Below are positions 14,715-14,760 of a stretch of 14,760 bases of DNA, one piece after another. Within the stretch, counting starts at the first letter, position 1. The number at the start of each line of letters is the position of its first letter. The position numbers and the translations under genes were made by a program. Under the pieces are notes generated by a model. That model worked only from the letters and a program-made list of their open reading frames with translations, did no database searches and had not been told where the DNA came from. The DNA comes from Insolitispirillum peregrinum. GTDB lineage: Bacteria > Pseudomonadota > Alphaproteobacteria > Rhodospirillales > Rhodospirillaceae. Where the stretch lies: assembly GCF_042665255.1 (NCBI RefSeq), contig NZ_JBHTCD010000059.1. The stretch is one strand, 5' to 3'.

Positions 14715-14760
14715 GCGACGCACCCCGCAAAACCCCGCCTGCCTCTTCCTTCCGCCAGAA
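14711..14760 (+). CDS. Start of an unidentified gene, cut by window end
   Basis: Only about 16 codons are present, giving MSDAPRKTPPASSFRQ. The ATG overlaps the previous stop (ATGA) and has GGGGGTG about 6 bases upstream, as in the other coupled genes of this operon. The family cannot be told from this stretch. Confidence 0.55.
   Translation, partial: MSDAPRKTPPASSFRQ

Overview
The window is a continuous piece of a conjugative (P-type, VirB/VirD4-like) type IV secretion region from a high-GC Gram-negative bacterium. It most likely comes from a proteobacterial plasmid or integrative conjugative element. The evidence is a collinear set of virB8 (3' end only), virB9, virB10, virB11 and virD4, followed by a topoisomerase III gene and a single-stranded DNA-binding protein gene. 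Nearly all genes are on the + strand and packed tightly, often with stop and start codons overlapping. No replication, relaxase or integrase gene is visible, so the host and the plasmid-versus-ICE question stay open; the taxonomic placement is inference from GC content and gene families only.

Layout. Positions 1-2566 hold the core-complex genes virB8 (partial), virB9 and virB10. At 2559-7753, where virB11 would normally follow, there are two extra genes. The first is a 74-residue single-span membrane protein. The second is a 1657-residue exported protein built from about 25 tandem, cysteine-paired units of roughly 49 residues. Many of these form a 99-residue (297 bp) double repeat that is close to identical at the DNA level. 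Positions 7756-10936 hold virB11, a 150-residue membrane protein, and virD4. Positions 10937-11594 form a low-GC interruption. It holds a lone minus-strand 76-residue membrane protein and a + strand small membrane protein whose 5' end looks displaced. Positions 11595-14031 hold topB (topoisomerase III) and a short ssb. Positions 14018-14760 hold another small membrane protein, a small acidic protein, and the first codons of one more gene.

Working together. VirB8, VirB9 and VirB10 build the envelope-spanning channel. VirB11 and VirD4 supply cytoplasmic ATPase and substrate-coupling functions. TopB and SSB would handle DNA topology and single strands during transfer or establishment. By position and architecture the giant repeat protein is probably a surface or periplasmic accessory of the transfer apparatus, such as an adhesin or mating-pair factor; this is inference, and I know no named family for it. 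Two of the small membrane proteins (11179-11565 and 14018-14497) appear to be divergent paralogs of each other, and a third (8733-9185) may be related.

The most noteworthy points are the giant cysteine-repeat protein embedded in the T4SS operon, with DNA evidence of recent repeat duplication; a VirB10 whose N-terminus lacks the usual cytoplasmic head and inner-membrane anchor and looks more like a short signal or lipoprotein leader; the small membrane protein family; and the low-GC insertion between virD4 and topB.
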